Source of the DNA: Burkholderiales bacterium
GTDB taxonomy: Bacteria > Pseudomonadota > Gammaproteobacteria > Burkholderiales > UBA11063
Length of the DNA stretch: 16,408 nucleotides
Direction: 5' to 3'
NCBI GenBank assembly: GCA_020697025.1
Contig: JAJFBO010000005.1
Coordinates: forward strand, 1-16,408
Shown here: positions 1 through 7,391 of the stretch, piece by piece
Layout: every line of letters begins with the position of its first letter
Numbering within the stretch: the first letter of the stretch is position 1
Made by a program: the position numbers and the translations under genes
The notes under the pieces: model-generated
What the model saw: the letters and a program-made list of their open reading frames with translations, nothing else
Told to the model about the DNA's origin: nothing
Databases searched by the model: none

Positions 1-2
1 AT

Positions 3-53
3 AATGGTATGTTATTATCTTTTCCTGTGATGTTAGTTTTCTTAAATTTATGA
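3..53 (+). CDS. possible C-terminal tail of an upstream membrane protein (partial)
   Basis: Reading from base 3 gives 16 codons of very hydrophobic residues (NGMLLSFPVMLVFLNL) before a TGA at 51-53. This could be the last transmembrane helix of a protein whose body lies before the window. The stretch is too short to identify and may be chance in AT-rich DNA. Confidence 0.2.
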   Translation, partial: NGMLLSFPVMLVFLNL

Positions 54-81
54 TACTAATATCAGGTTTTGCAGCAGTTAT

Positions 82-136
82 ATCTCATTTAGGATGAGAT
101 GGTACAAATTAGACTTAACTTAAAAGTAGAGATAAT
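82..136 (+). promoter_or_regulatory. candidate promoter/operator of the 162-6712 operon
   Basis: A 7-bp inverted repeat (ATCTCAT at 82-88, ATGAGAT at 94-100, 5-nt loop) sits just before a possible sigma-70 promoter: TTAGAC at 109-114 and GATAAT at 131-136, with a 16-nt spacer. The gene starts at 162. The placement would fit an operator next to the -35 box. Both elements are weak matches in AT-rich DNA, so this is only a candidate. Confidence 0.25.
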
Positions 137-161
137 AATTTTTAGAAAGTAGATTACAATT

Positions 162-1091
162 ATGGAAAATATTCAAATATTCAAAAAAACCAGAAATTAT
201 TTAATTAGCCATGGCTTCCCTTCTGGAGACTATGATAGCAACATGTTACCTATGAAAGAATTCGATGCCGGGGGCCATTACGGTATTGAACTATCAAGTA
301 TGAATAATTTAAACATATTATTGCGGACATTAAAATTGACAGAGCAATATAACGTTAAATTAAGCAGAGTTATTGAGTGTAGAGGAATTGTTAGGCTACC
401 TGATGCTGAAGTCAAAGAAATGGTGAAAGTATGCGAAAAAGAGCGTATAGGCTTAACTATGTCTATAGGCCCAAGGGCAATAAGTGATATTGGCGCTTTT
501 GTAAATTCTCCAAATGGTAAGAGGATAGGTTATCGTTTAAGAGGTATGGAAAATATAATTCATGCGACAGAAGATTTAAAAAGAGGAATTGAGCTAGGTG
601 TGCGCGGATTTTTAATTTATGATGAAGGGTTATTATATTTATTTAATAAGATGAGAAAAGATGGAGAAATACCAAAAGATGTTATATTAAAGTATTCGGT
701 ACATGCAGGCTGTTCTAACCCTTTATCGGCCAAATTATTAGAAGAAAATGGTTGCGATACTATTAACATTATACCTGATTTAGAAGTTGGTATGATAAAA
801 GCTTTCCGCAAAACCATCAAAGTTCCTTTAGATATTTTTTCAGATACTGCAAAATCTGCTGGGGGGCTTCTCAGAACTTATGACATGCCTAAAGTTATAC
901 AGGTAGCATCTCCTGTGTATTTGAAGTGCGGACCTATATCACAACCGGATCAAAATCATTTGCCATCTGCTGATGAATTAGAAGAAAGAGTAAAACAAGC
1001 CAGAATTGTGGTAGAACATGTAGAAAGATACTTACCAAGTGCGAAGATGGTTAGTATAGATGAAAAAACATTGGCCATCCCTCGTGGTTAA
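162..1091 (+). CDS. U32-peptidase-like TIM-barrel protein, first gene of putative sulfonate operon
   Basis: A 309-residue soluble protein with no signal peptide or membrane segment. The layout resembles the barrel part of U32-family (collagenase-like) proteins: an alternating strand/helix pattern with YSVHAGCSNPLSAKLLEENG around residues 178-197, then a strand ending VPLDIFSD (221-228) and SPVYLKCGP (250-258). I do not see the classical U32 peptidase signature, so proteolysis is doubtful and a small-molecule role is more likely. It starts the operon, 41 bp before a ComB-family phosphatase. In other organisms ComB acts after ComA (phosphosulfolactate synthase), also a TIM barrel, but I see no ComA sequence likeness. 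That this protein supplies ComB's substrate is inference from position. The ATG at 162 has only a poor ribosome binding site, so the start is moderately sure. Confidence 0.6.
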   Translation: MENIQIFKKTRNYLISHGFPSGDYDSNMLPMKEFDAGGHYGIELSSMNNLNILLRTLKLTEQYNVKLSRVIECRGIVRLPDAEVKEMVKVCEKERIGLTMSIGPRAISDIGAFVNSPNGKRIGYRLRGMENIIHATEDLKRGIELGVRGFLIYDEGLLYLFNKMRKDGEIPKDVILKYSVHAGCSNPLSAKLLEENGCDTINIIPDLEVGMIKAFRKTIKVPLDIFSDTAKSAGGLLRTYDMPKVIQVASPVYLKCGPISQPDQNHLPSADELEERVKQARIVVEHVERYLPSAKMVSIDEKTLAIPRG

Positions 1092-1132
1092 TAAAATTAA
1101 TGGATTAAGACTTTTTGGAAAAGGAAAAAAAT

Positions 1133-1855
1133 ATGAAAGTTGAAGTTGTCCAGTTTAATAGAAATTTGTCGCCAGATATAGTAAAAGGCAAGATTGCTAT
1201 AGTAATTGATGTATTTAGAGCTACATCCGTTATAGTGACTGCATTGGCTCATAGCGCTAAGGAGATTATTCCTACGTCTACTATAGATGAAGCATTAGAA
1301 ATATTTAATGGATTAGAAACTAAAAATTGCCTTTTAGGTGGAGAAAGAGATATGTTTCAAATAGATGGCTTCCACATGGATAATTCTCCACTTTCTTATA
1401 TGAAAAATATAGAAGAGAAAACTATCATTTTTACTACATCCAATGGAACTCCAGCAATTCATTTTTGCAAACAAGCTACGAAAATTTTTCTAGCTTCGTT
1501 CCTTAATGCAATTTATGTAGTCACGGCACTTCTAAAACAAAAAAATGATGTAATTATCGTGTGTGCCGGTATGGGTGAAAAATATTCTTTAGAAGACGCA
1601 TGCTGTGCTGGCAAACTACTATCTTGTCTTTCAAAACATAACGATATAAAATTTAATGATTTTGAGTGGTCATTAAAAAATATGTATGAACAAAACAAAG
1701 ATAATTTATCTGAGTTTTTATCTAACGGATCTGCTTTTTCTAAGCTATTTAAGGGAGGATTTGAAGCAGATTTGCAATTTTGCTTACAAGAAAATATATA
1801 TCCTTTTGTACCAGAATATAATGATGGGAAAATTTTAACTGCTATAAGGAAGTAA
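1133..1855 (+). CDS. comB: 2-phosphosulfolactate phosphatase (ComB family)
   Basis: A 240-residue protein of the ComB family (Pfam 2-ph_phosp), whose known reaction is Mg-dependent hydrolysis of 2-phosphosulfolactate to sulfolactate and phosphate, a step of coenzyme M synthesis. Family landmarks are visible: DVFRAT at 26-31, GGERD at 69-73 followed by DGFHMDNSP (78-86), TTSNGT at 101-106 and CAGMGEKYSLEDACCAG in the C-terminal half. Length is normal for the family. I chose the ATG at 1133 because AAGGA (1121-1125) sits 7 nt before it; a TTG at 1115 would add six residues. The stop is 3 bp before the next gene, implying translational coupling. ComB homologues also occur in bacteria with no known coenzyme M, so the true substrate could be a related phospho-acid. 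Confidence 0.85.
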   Translation: MKVEVVQFNRNLSPDIVKGKIAIVIDVFRATSVIVTALAHSAKEIIPTSTIDEALEIFNGLETKNCLLGGERDMFQIDGFHMDNSPLSYMKNIEEKTIIFTTSNGTPAIHFCKQATKIFLASFLNAIYVVTALLKQKNDVIIVCAGMGEKYSLEDACCAGKLLSCLSKHNDIKFNDFEWSLKNMYEQNKDNLSEFLSNGSAFSKLFKGGFEADLQFCLQENIYPFVPEYNDGKILTAIRK

Positions 1856-1858
1856 TTA

Positions 1859-2914
1859 ATGAATAATGTGATTAAAAATCCTAAATATGGTTCAGACTTA
1901 ATTGTGGACATACTAATAAAACATAATATAGAATATGTAGCATTTAATCCGGGGTCTACAATTAAAGGTATACATGATTCTATGTTAAATTACCATAACA
2001 ATACTAAGCCAGAACTAATTTTATGTTGTCATGAGGAAATAGCAGTAGCTATTGCTCATGGATATGCTAAGGCTTCTAATAAATGTATGGCAGTAATGGT
2101 ACATGGCAACGTTGGTTTAATGCATGCCTCAATGGCAATTTTTAATGCTTGGTGTGATAGAGTGCCTTTATTAATTCTTGGGGGAGTTGGCCCTTTAGAT
2201 GCAAATAAAAGAAGACCCTGGATAGATTGGTTACATACTTCAAATATTCAAAGTAATATTGTGCGAGATTACGTAAAATGGCATGATCAACCTTATAGTA
2301 CTGAAGCTGTGGTAGAATCTTTGCATAGAGCTCTTAAAATAACAAATACTAATCCTAAAGCACCTGTTTATCTTAGTATTGACACTACACTTCAAGATAC
2401 TGCACTAAAAGATACTGACTTATTATTAAAAGATATTGCTCTATCTTTACCTTCTACCTCCCCTAGAATAAACGCAATTGAACTTGAAAGAATAATGCAG
2501 TTAATAATTCATGCAAAATTTCCTGTAATAATTGCTGATTATCTGGGTAAAACAACTACAGCAATTAATAAACTAGTAGTTTTAGCAGAATTAATCGGTA
2601 TAGGTGTGATTGATTGTGGCGGAAGATTTAATTTTCCTTCTACCCATCCTTTATCTTTAACAGCAGTCGGACATGAAATACTTATAGAGGCAGATCTTAT
2701 TATAGCATTAGATGTACAAGATTTGTATGGTGCATTAGGAATGGTTGATCAAGCAACTGGCGAATATAAAGCACATATTAACAAAGATGTAACAATTGTT
2801 AGTGTGAGCATGAATGACTATCTTATTAGTAGCTGGCTAACATGTATATTACATTTAATAAAAGATTCAAGTATATACAAGAACTACATACAATGCATAG
2901 AAAAAAATGGCTAA
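1859..2914 (+). CDS. thiamine-diphosphate enzyme, PYR and central domains (N-terminal part of split gene)
   Basis: A 351-residue product matching the first two thirds of a single-chain ThDP enzyme (acetolactate synthase/decarboxylase type). The PYR domain begins near residue 10 and holds the cofactor-activating glutamate in CHEEIAVAIAHGYAK (Glu59). The PWIDWLHT...VRDYVKWHDQP stretch (about 120-145) is typical of a group of uncharacterised single-chain ThDP proteins. The central Rossmann-like domain (about 200-330) follows. The frame ends at a TAA just after an A7 run, while the missing ThDP-binding domain continues in the -1 frame. The start at 1859 has AAGGA (1845-1852) upstream and is 3 bp after comB. 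In this operon a sulfopyruvate decarboxylase role is attractive, but methanogen ComD/ComE are divided differently (PYR alone and PP alone). Confidence 0.75.
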   Translation: MNNVIKNPKYGSDLIVDILIKHNIEYVAFNPGSTIKGIHDSMLNYHNNTKPELILCCHEEIAVAIAHGYAKASNKCMAVMVHGNVGLMHASMAIFNAWCDRVPLLILGGVGPLDANKRRPWIDWLHTSNIQSNIVRDYVKWHDQPYSTEAVVESLHRALKITNTNPKAPVYLSIDTTLQDTALKDTDLLLKDIALSLPSTSPRINAIELERIMQLIIHAKFPVIIADYLGKTTTAINKLVVLAELIGIGVIDCGGRFNFPSTHPLSLTAVGHEILIEADLIIALDVQDLYGALGMVDQATGEYKAHINKDVTIVSVSMNDYLISSWLTCILHLIKDSSIYKNYIQCIEKNG

Positions 2915-3522
2915 AATATGTCCAAGAAGAATGTAAACAGTTTAATACCCCTAAAGTAATCCAGAGTATATGGGAGACTATATGTAAAGAAGAGTTTGTA
3001 TTAACTTATAGTGGAGGCCTGGAAATAAGAGCATGGGTTAAAAGGCTTTGGGGCTTCGATGAAACAAGATCATTTATGGGTATAAATAGTGGAGGAGCAG
3101 GTTTGGGGTATGGGTTAGGAGCCTCAATTGGAGCAGCTCTTCACTACAAAAACTCAGATAAGCTATGTATAAATCTTCAAAGTGATGGGGATATGCTATT
3201 TACACCAAGTGCTTTATGGACTGCTGCTCATTATCAGGTTCCTTTATTAATTATTGTGATGAACAACCGTTCCTACGCTATTACAAAAAAAATTTCTGAT
3301 AGAGTAGCAAAAAAACGAGGAAGAAGTACAGATCAAATAGATATTGGAACTACCTTAACTAATCCTGAAGTTGATTTTGTGCAATTAGCAAAATCATTTG
3401 GTATATCAACCTTTCCTACGATAAATAATTTGGAGGAACTGGTAGAGATTCTACCAAAAGCAATAAAAATGGTTAAATCTACACGTAAACCAGTATTAAT
3501 TGATCTAATATATGAAAATTAA
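2842..3522 (+). CDS. thiamine-diphosphate enzyme, PP (cofactor-binding) domain, C-terminal part of split gene
   Basis: This frame carries the C-terminal ThDP/Mg-binding domain. SDGDMLFTPSALWTAAHYQV leads to MNNRSY, the GDG-x(25-27)-N cofactor motif, with SGGAGLGYGLGASIGAAL before it. It overlaps the preceding frame by 73 bp. In-frame ATGs at 2842 and 2893 lack a Shine-Dalgarno sequence. Homologous sequence most likely begins around the A7 run (2901-2907), since TGG CTA AAA reads straight on from the N-terminal part after a -1 shift. So this is probably not an independent subunit but the rest of one enzyme of roughly 550 residues, made by programmed frameshifting, or a gene broken by mutation or a homopolymer sequencing error. 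The stop overlaps the cupin gene's ribosome binding site. Confidence 0.7.
   Translation: MYITFNKRFKYIQELHTMHRKKWLKYVQEECKQFNTPKVIQSIWETICKEEFVLTYSGGLEIRAWVKRLWGFDETRSFMGINSGGAGLGYGLGASIGAALHYKNSDKLCINLQSDGDMLFTPSALWTAAHYQVPLLIIVMNNRSYAITKKISDRVAKKRGRSTDQIDIGTTLTNPEVDFVQLAKSFGISTFPTINNLEELVEILPKAIKMVKSTRKPVLIDLIYEN
2901..2908 (+). promoter_or_regulatory. A7 run, candidate -1 ribosomal frameshift site
   Basis: In the frame of the upstream half, the codons GAA AAA AAT form an A AAA AAT slippery heptamer (2902-2908). A -1 slip here joins ...CIEKN to WLKYVQEEC, restoring a continuous ThDP enzyme; without it a TAA follows two codons later. I did not identify a clear stimulatory stem or upstream Shine-Dalgarno, so mutation or sequencing error remains possible. 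Confidence 0.45.
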
Positions 3523-3532
3523 GGAAAAAACC

Positions 3533-3985
3533 ATGAAGAAAATTTATTTATTCGCTTTAGCTTTGATTTTTATAAGTACATTGTCTTTTGGCAGTAGCAT
3601 TACTACCAATAATGCAAAAGATGAGTATAGTGATGAATCAGACATCATAGTAGAACATTTATTAGATACTGAATCCAGTTGGAACAAATCTACGTTACCA
3701 GCTTACATAGTTGGTCAACCTGAGATAGTTATAGAAAAAGTAATTTTTCAACCCGGAGCTCAATCATTAATTCATCTTCATCCTGTTATTAGTGCGGGAG
3801 TTCTATTAAGTGGATCACTTACTATAACAACAGATACCAATCAAGTCTTGCATTTACAAGCTGGACAAGCCTTTGCAGAGGTTGTTAACACCTGGCATTA
3901 TGGTAAAAATGAAGGTAAAGTTCCAGCAGAGCTTATTTTTTTTCATGCTAGTACCGATGGGGTGCCCATCACTATATTAAAATAA
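3533..3985 (+). CDS. secreted cupin-domain protein
   Basis: A 150-residue protein with a signal peptide (MKKIYLFALALIFISTLSFG, hydrophobic core 4-19) and a single cupin barrel (about 65-140). Likely metal ligands are His81 and His83 in LIHLHP and His122 in NTWHYG. I take the ATG at 3533 because AAGGA (3521-3525) overlaps the stop of the ThDP gene and spaces well; an earlier in-frame ATG at 3512 would spoil the signal peptide. It lies 19 bp before the next gene. The export signal places it in the periplasm, unlike the other enzymes of the operon, so it may act on or sense the exported product. The cupin fold alone does not give a reaction. Confidence 0.75.
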   Translation: MKKIYLFALALIFISTLSFGSSITTNNAKDEYSDESDIIVEHLLDTESSWNKSTLPAYIVGQPEIVIEKVIFQPGAQSLIHLHPVISAGVLLSGSLTITTDTNQVLHLQAGQAFAEVVNTWHYGKNEGKVPAELIFFHASTDGVPITILK

Positions 3986-4004
3986 ATTTTTTAAGGATTA
4001 TTAA

Positions 4005-4304
4005 ATGACTGATAAAATTATATGTATTGCTAATTTAATAGCAAAAACTGATAAAAAAGAACAATTAAAAAAAATTCTGGATAATTTAGTCCACTTAACT
4101 AGAAAAGAGATAGGTTGTATAAGCTATACTTTGAACGAAAGCTTAAATAACCCTAACTTAATTACTGTAATAGAAGTATTTAAGGATTTAGCCTCTTTTG
4201 AATTTCATAATAATTCTCAATATATAATGGATTTTAAGGCTATAGTTGGGGATTTGGTTAATCCAGATCAGATCTCTATTTCTTTATACAAAGAAATAGA
4301 TTAA
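4005..4304 (+). CDS. ABM-fold (antibiotic biosynthesis monooxygenase-like) protein
   Basis: A 99-residue protein of the ABM/dimeric alpha-beta barrel type. It has an N-terminal strand IICIANLIAKTDKKEQLKKI, a helix, then GCISYTLNESLNNPNLITVIEVFKDLASFEFHNNSQYIMDF, the usual pattern of small cofactor-free quinol monooxygenases and related proteins such as YgiN. Length is normal. AAGGA at 3993-3997 precedes the ATG. It sits between the cupin and FAD oxidoreductase genes in the same run. Such proteins are frequent tailoring enzymes in natural-product clusters, but many act in detoxification; the substrate cannot be read from the sequence. Confidence 0.7.
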   Translation: MTDKIICIANLIAKTDKKEQLKKILDNLVHLTRKEIGCISYTLNESLNNPNLITVIEVFKDLASFEFHNNSQYIMDFKAIVGDLVNPDQISISLYKEID

Positions 4305-4336
4305 AATAACATTTTATAAGATATATTATAGATATT

Positions 4337-5527
4337 ATGAAAAAATTTGATTATGTAATTGTAGGTGGGGGCATTATAGGACTTACTATAGGGTGTAGTA
4401 TTAAACGTAAATATCCCCAAAGCAGTTTGTTACTCATTGAAAAAGAAGCAGACGTTGCCAAGCATGCTAGTGGCCGTAATAGCGGTGTTTTGCATGCTGG
4501 ATTATATTATGCTCAGGATAGTTTAAAATCTAAATTTTGTAAGGAAGGTTCTAAGCTTTTAATTGATTATTGCAACAATAAAGGTATTGGGATAAATAGG
4601 TGCGGTAAAGTAATTGTAGCTGCTAGTGCCGAAGAACTTGATATTTTATATAACTTATACAATAAGGCTTGTGCAAATAAAGTAGATGTAAAAATTGTTG
4701 ATGAATACGAATTAGATGAAATAGAACCTTGTGCAAAAACTTATGAAAAAGCACTCTATTCTCCTGCCACTGCTTCTTTTAACGCACTTGGAATATGTAT
4801 GAGTCTAAAAAAAGATTTGACTTCAGAGGGTGTTCAATTCTTATTTAATAATAAACGTTTAGAGCTAATAGATAATAATACAATTCATACCTCTATAGGT
4901 ATAGTAAATTATGGAACTTTGATAAATTGCGCAGGTATGTATGCAGATAAAATTGCACAATCATTTGGCTTAAATTTAGATTATTTATTAATTCCATTTA
5001 AAGGTGTATTTTTAGAAGCAACCGACTTAATTGGCAACTTAAAGACCCATATTTATCAAGCTCCTAACTCTAAATTAAGTCTTTTAGGTGTTCATCTATC
5101 TCCGGATTATCAAGGAAAAATAAAACTTGGACCAACAGCATTACCCTGCCTAGCACGAGAAAATTATAACTGGCTAAGTAATTTAAAATTTAATGAGGTT
5201 AAAGAAGTTGTATGGAGTGAGTTCAAAATGGTTATACATAATAAAAATGGTTTTCGGGATCATCTTTTAGTAGAACTGAAAAAACAAAGTAAACAAGGGT
5301 TGATTAATCATTCATCTAAATTAGTAAAAAATATTAAACAATTTAACTTTAACGGGTGGGGTATTACAGGGATCCAACCTAGATTATATAATTTAGCCAA
5401 TCATACTTTAATAGACGATTTTATGGTTAAATCCATTAATTCTTCTATTCATATTATAAATAGTGTTTCTCCAGCTTTCACTGCTTCATTTGCTTTTAGC
5501 GAATATGTAGTAGAGCATTACTTATAA
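4337..5527 (+). CDS. FAD-dependent 2-hydroxyacid oxidoreductase (L-2-hydroxyglutarate oxidase LhgO-like)
   Basis: A 396-residue DAO-superfamily flavoprotein. The FAD-binding dinucleotide fold starts at residue 6 with the GGGIIG motif (10-15), ends its second strand at LLLIEKE, and continues with HASGRNSGVLHAGLYY (43-58), which is close to the LhgO family signature. A second FAD contact, GTLINCAGMYADKIAQ, and the C-terminal region with GWGITGIQPRL are also present. Length matches LhgO (about 400-420). Known members oxidise L-2-hydroxyglutarate. In this operon a plausible substrate is sulfolactate, a 2-hydroxyacid, which would give sulfopyruvate and replace the NAD-linked ComC step; that is inference. 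The gap of 32 bp to the ABM gene has only a weak ribosome binding site. Confidence 0.75.
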   Translation: MKKFDYVIVGGGIIGLTIGCSIKRKYPQSSLLLIEKEADVAKHASGRNSGVLHAGLYYAQDSLKSKFCKEGSKLLIDYCNNKGIGINRCGKVIVAASAEELDILYNLYNKACANKVDVKIVDEYELDEIEPCAKTYEKALYSPATASFNALGICMSLKKDLTSEGVQFLFNNKRLELIDNNTIHTSIGIVNYGTLINCAGMYADKIAQSFGLNLDYLLIPFKGVFLEATDLIGNLKTHIYQAPNSKLSLLGVHLSPDYQGKIKLGPTALPCLARENYNWLSNLKFNEVKEVVWSEFKMVIHNKNGFRDHLLVELKKQSKQGLINHSSKLVKNIKQFNFNGWGITGIQPRLYNLANHTLIDDFMVKSINSSIHIINSVSPAFTASFAFSEYVVEHYL

Positions 5528-5545
5528 CTTACAGCAATTATAAAT

Positions 5546-6712
5546 ATGAAGACATTAAATCAAACTGCTTATATTAATTTATCTCTTATAATATCTGTAA
5601 TGGCTCCCATGGTAATTAATATTGTATCTCCTGCTATACCATTTCTTATGTCATATTTTTTAAATTCTACTTTAGTAAATTATGTGATTCCGGTTGCAAT
5701 TCTAGGATTATTAGCAGGACAAATAATTGCAGGTTTAATAAGCATCAATATAAGTAAAAATACAGTCATTCGTGCTGGACTATATGCTTTTATTCTTTCA
5801 TCTTTAATATGCTTTTTAACTAGCAACATTATAATTTTTTTAATTGGTAGGTTTTTACAAGGGGTGTGTGCCTCAATAATAGGAGTAAATAACAGAGCAC
5901 TTGTACGGGAAAAATTTGATGGTAATACCTATGGAGTCGTCATAGGATATGTGATGTTATGCTGGAACATCTTTGTTATGGTAATGCCTCTAATAGGCGG
6001 AGGTATTCAAATATTATTTGGTTGGAAGTCAATTTTTTTGTTTAATATCCTTTTAGCGATAATTATTCTATATGCAAATAAATTAATTGTTAGCCCCTCA
6101 TCTTTTAGGTATCAATTGCGTAGAAAGAATAAACCATTCTTTGTATTTTTCCTAAATGCGAGGTTTATTTCTAATACTTTAGCACTGGGGTTAATAACAG
6201 CTAGTGGAGTTATTTTTGTACAATTTGCACCCTTATTTATGCATAATAACTATAGGACAAATCCTTTTAATATTGGTTTTCTAACCTCATTTGTTGGTTT
6301 GTCTTATATTATATCTAATATTATAGGAACTTATGCATTACGTTCTAACCGCCTAAGCCTTGGAAAGCATATTAGTAGCTTATGTGTGTGTACCGGAATA
6401 ATTATTCTTGTATTTTTTTTAAATCAGGGAAGTATTTCTTCTTTTATTATACCTACCATCCTAATACAACTTGGATTTGGGATTAGAAGCCCGATTATAG
6501 CCATAACTACTTTAAAAAAATATAAATTCTATGCATCAGCTGCTACTGCTGCTCAGGGATTAATGCTATGGTTAGCTTCTGCGGTGGTATCAACTACGTT
6601 TGGATATACAAACAATAGTAATCTTAAAGTTTATATATTTTTTGTAGGGACAATTTTTTTTATTATAACTTTAATAGAAATATTTCAAAAACATATATTA
6701 ACGGCAAAATGA
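5546..6712 (+). CDS. MFS drug/metabolite exporter (Bcr/CflA-like, DHA1)
   Basis: A 388-residue protein made almost wholly of hydrophobic segments, consistent with 12 transmembrane helices. The segment after helix 4, GRFLQGVCASIIGVNNRALVREKFDG (about residues 103-128), is the signature region of Bcr/CflA-type 12-TM proton-coupled exporters, and LLAGQIIAGLIS (52-63) ends helix 2. It is the last gene of the operon, 18 bp after the FAD oxidoreductase, with no strong ribosome binding site, so it may be translated by coupling. As the only transporter in the run, it probably exports the pathway's product or confers resistance to it. No terminator-like hairpin is evident after its stop, where it meets a minus-strand kinase remnant. 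Confidence 0.75.
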   Translation: MKTLNQTAYINLSLIISVMAPMVINIVSPAIPFLMSYFLNSTLVNYVIPVAILGLLAGQIIAGLISINISKNTVIRAGLYAFILSSLICFLTSNIIIFLIGRFLQGVCASIIGVNNRALVREKFDGNTYGVVIGYVMLCWNIFVMVMPLIGGGIQILFGWKSIFLFNILLAIIILYANKLIVSPSSFRYQLRRKNKPFFVFFLNARFISNTLALGLITASGVIFVQFAPLFMHNNYRTNPFNIGFLTSFVGLSYIISNIIGTYALRSNRLSLGKHISSLCVCTGIIILVFFLNQGSISSFIIPTILIQLGFGIRSPIIAITTLKKYKFYASAATAAQGLMLWLASAVVSTTFGYTNNSNLKVYIFFVGTIFFIITLIEIFQKHILTAK

Positions 6713-6727
6713 TCCTGGTTTATCCAT

Positions 6728-7202
6728 TCATTTTACACGCAGCGAACCATTTACAATAATTTGTGCAGCATATGCTAATTCTTCAGGTAGCATTTTTATT
6801 TTGGCCATACAAACTTTATCTTGTATCTCTGAAGTACTTGAATAGCTAGTAACTAATATAGCACCTTGTACCATAGTTTTTGCAACTACTTCTAATCCAT
6901 TAATACTTTGTCCCAAAAGTTCAAAATCCGTTAGCAATAATACCTTCTCTTTCTGTTGTATAGTAAGAGTATTTATGTAGTTGATAACTTCTTTGCCCAT
7001 AACGAAATGCTTAATTTTTATCGTTGAATATTTTTCTAAAATATCTTTAAAATTGCTATCCCAAAAACCATGGATTGACTCATCATCATCTAAAACAATA
7101 GTCGTATCATCTTTGGCAAGTCATGTCCACAATTTTGCCCTCAGTTATCTCAATACCTAATTTAAATTTATTTTGAATATGTTTTGGCATGCCAGTGCCA
7201 TG
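6728..7202 (-). pseudogene. remnant of a hybrid sensor histidine kinase (CA fragment plus receiver domain)
   Basis: Read on the minus strand, two frames hold pieces of one gene. From 7202 to 7107 a stop-flanked piece, GTGMPKHIQNKFKLG...EGKIVDMT, resembles the G1 box and end of a histidine-kinase ATPase domain, with the middle deleted. From 7120 to 6728 a second frame reads TTIVLDDDESIHGFW, then LLTDFELLGQSINGL, ILVTSYSS and KMLPEELA. These look like the acidic pocket, phospho-acceptor Asp (in LTDFEL), switch Thr/Ser and KxLP of a receiver domain. The ATG at 7000 would start inside the receiver and give a 90-residue stub, so it is unlikely to be a true gene. Loss by internal deletion and frameshift is the simplest reading. 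Confidence 0.6.
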
Positions 7203-7321
7203 CTATTTTAATGATTAGTGTTTTTTTCATTTATGCTAATATATCTTTATCTTATTAACTAACCAATGATTACATAATTATTTTTTTGATTTAACTATCG
7301 TATTGTATTAAATCTTACCAA

Positions 7322-7372
7322 CATACTAAACAAGCTGTTTTTTTGCAAATTAATAATAAAAAGTTTAGTATG
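7322..7372. repeat. 10-bp perfect inverted repeat downstream of coq7
   Basis: CATACTAAAC (7322-7331) and GTTTAGTATG (7363-7372) are perfect inverted arms separated by 31 nt, ending 19 bp past the coq7 stop. It could form a large-loop hairpin at the 3' end of coq7 mRNA, or be a protein site. It lacks the GC-rich stem of a standard terminator. The rest of 7203-7391 shows no gene. Confidence 0.35.
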
Positions 7373-7391
7373 ACTAATTTTATTCGCTGTT

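Noticed and set aside
1513..1911. 132-residue minus-strand frame over comB
   Set aside because: It lies wholly over a motif-supported ComB gene, has no recognisable domain and no good ribosome binding site.
2842..2910. Independent start of the second ThDP frame as a ComE-like separate subunit
   Set aside because: The first frame already contains PYR plus central domains of a single-chain enzyme, no Shine-Dalgarno precedes ATG 2842 or 2893, and a -1 slip at A7 joins the halves without loss.
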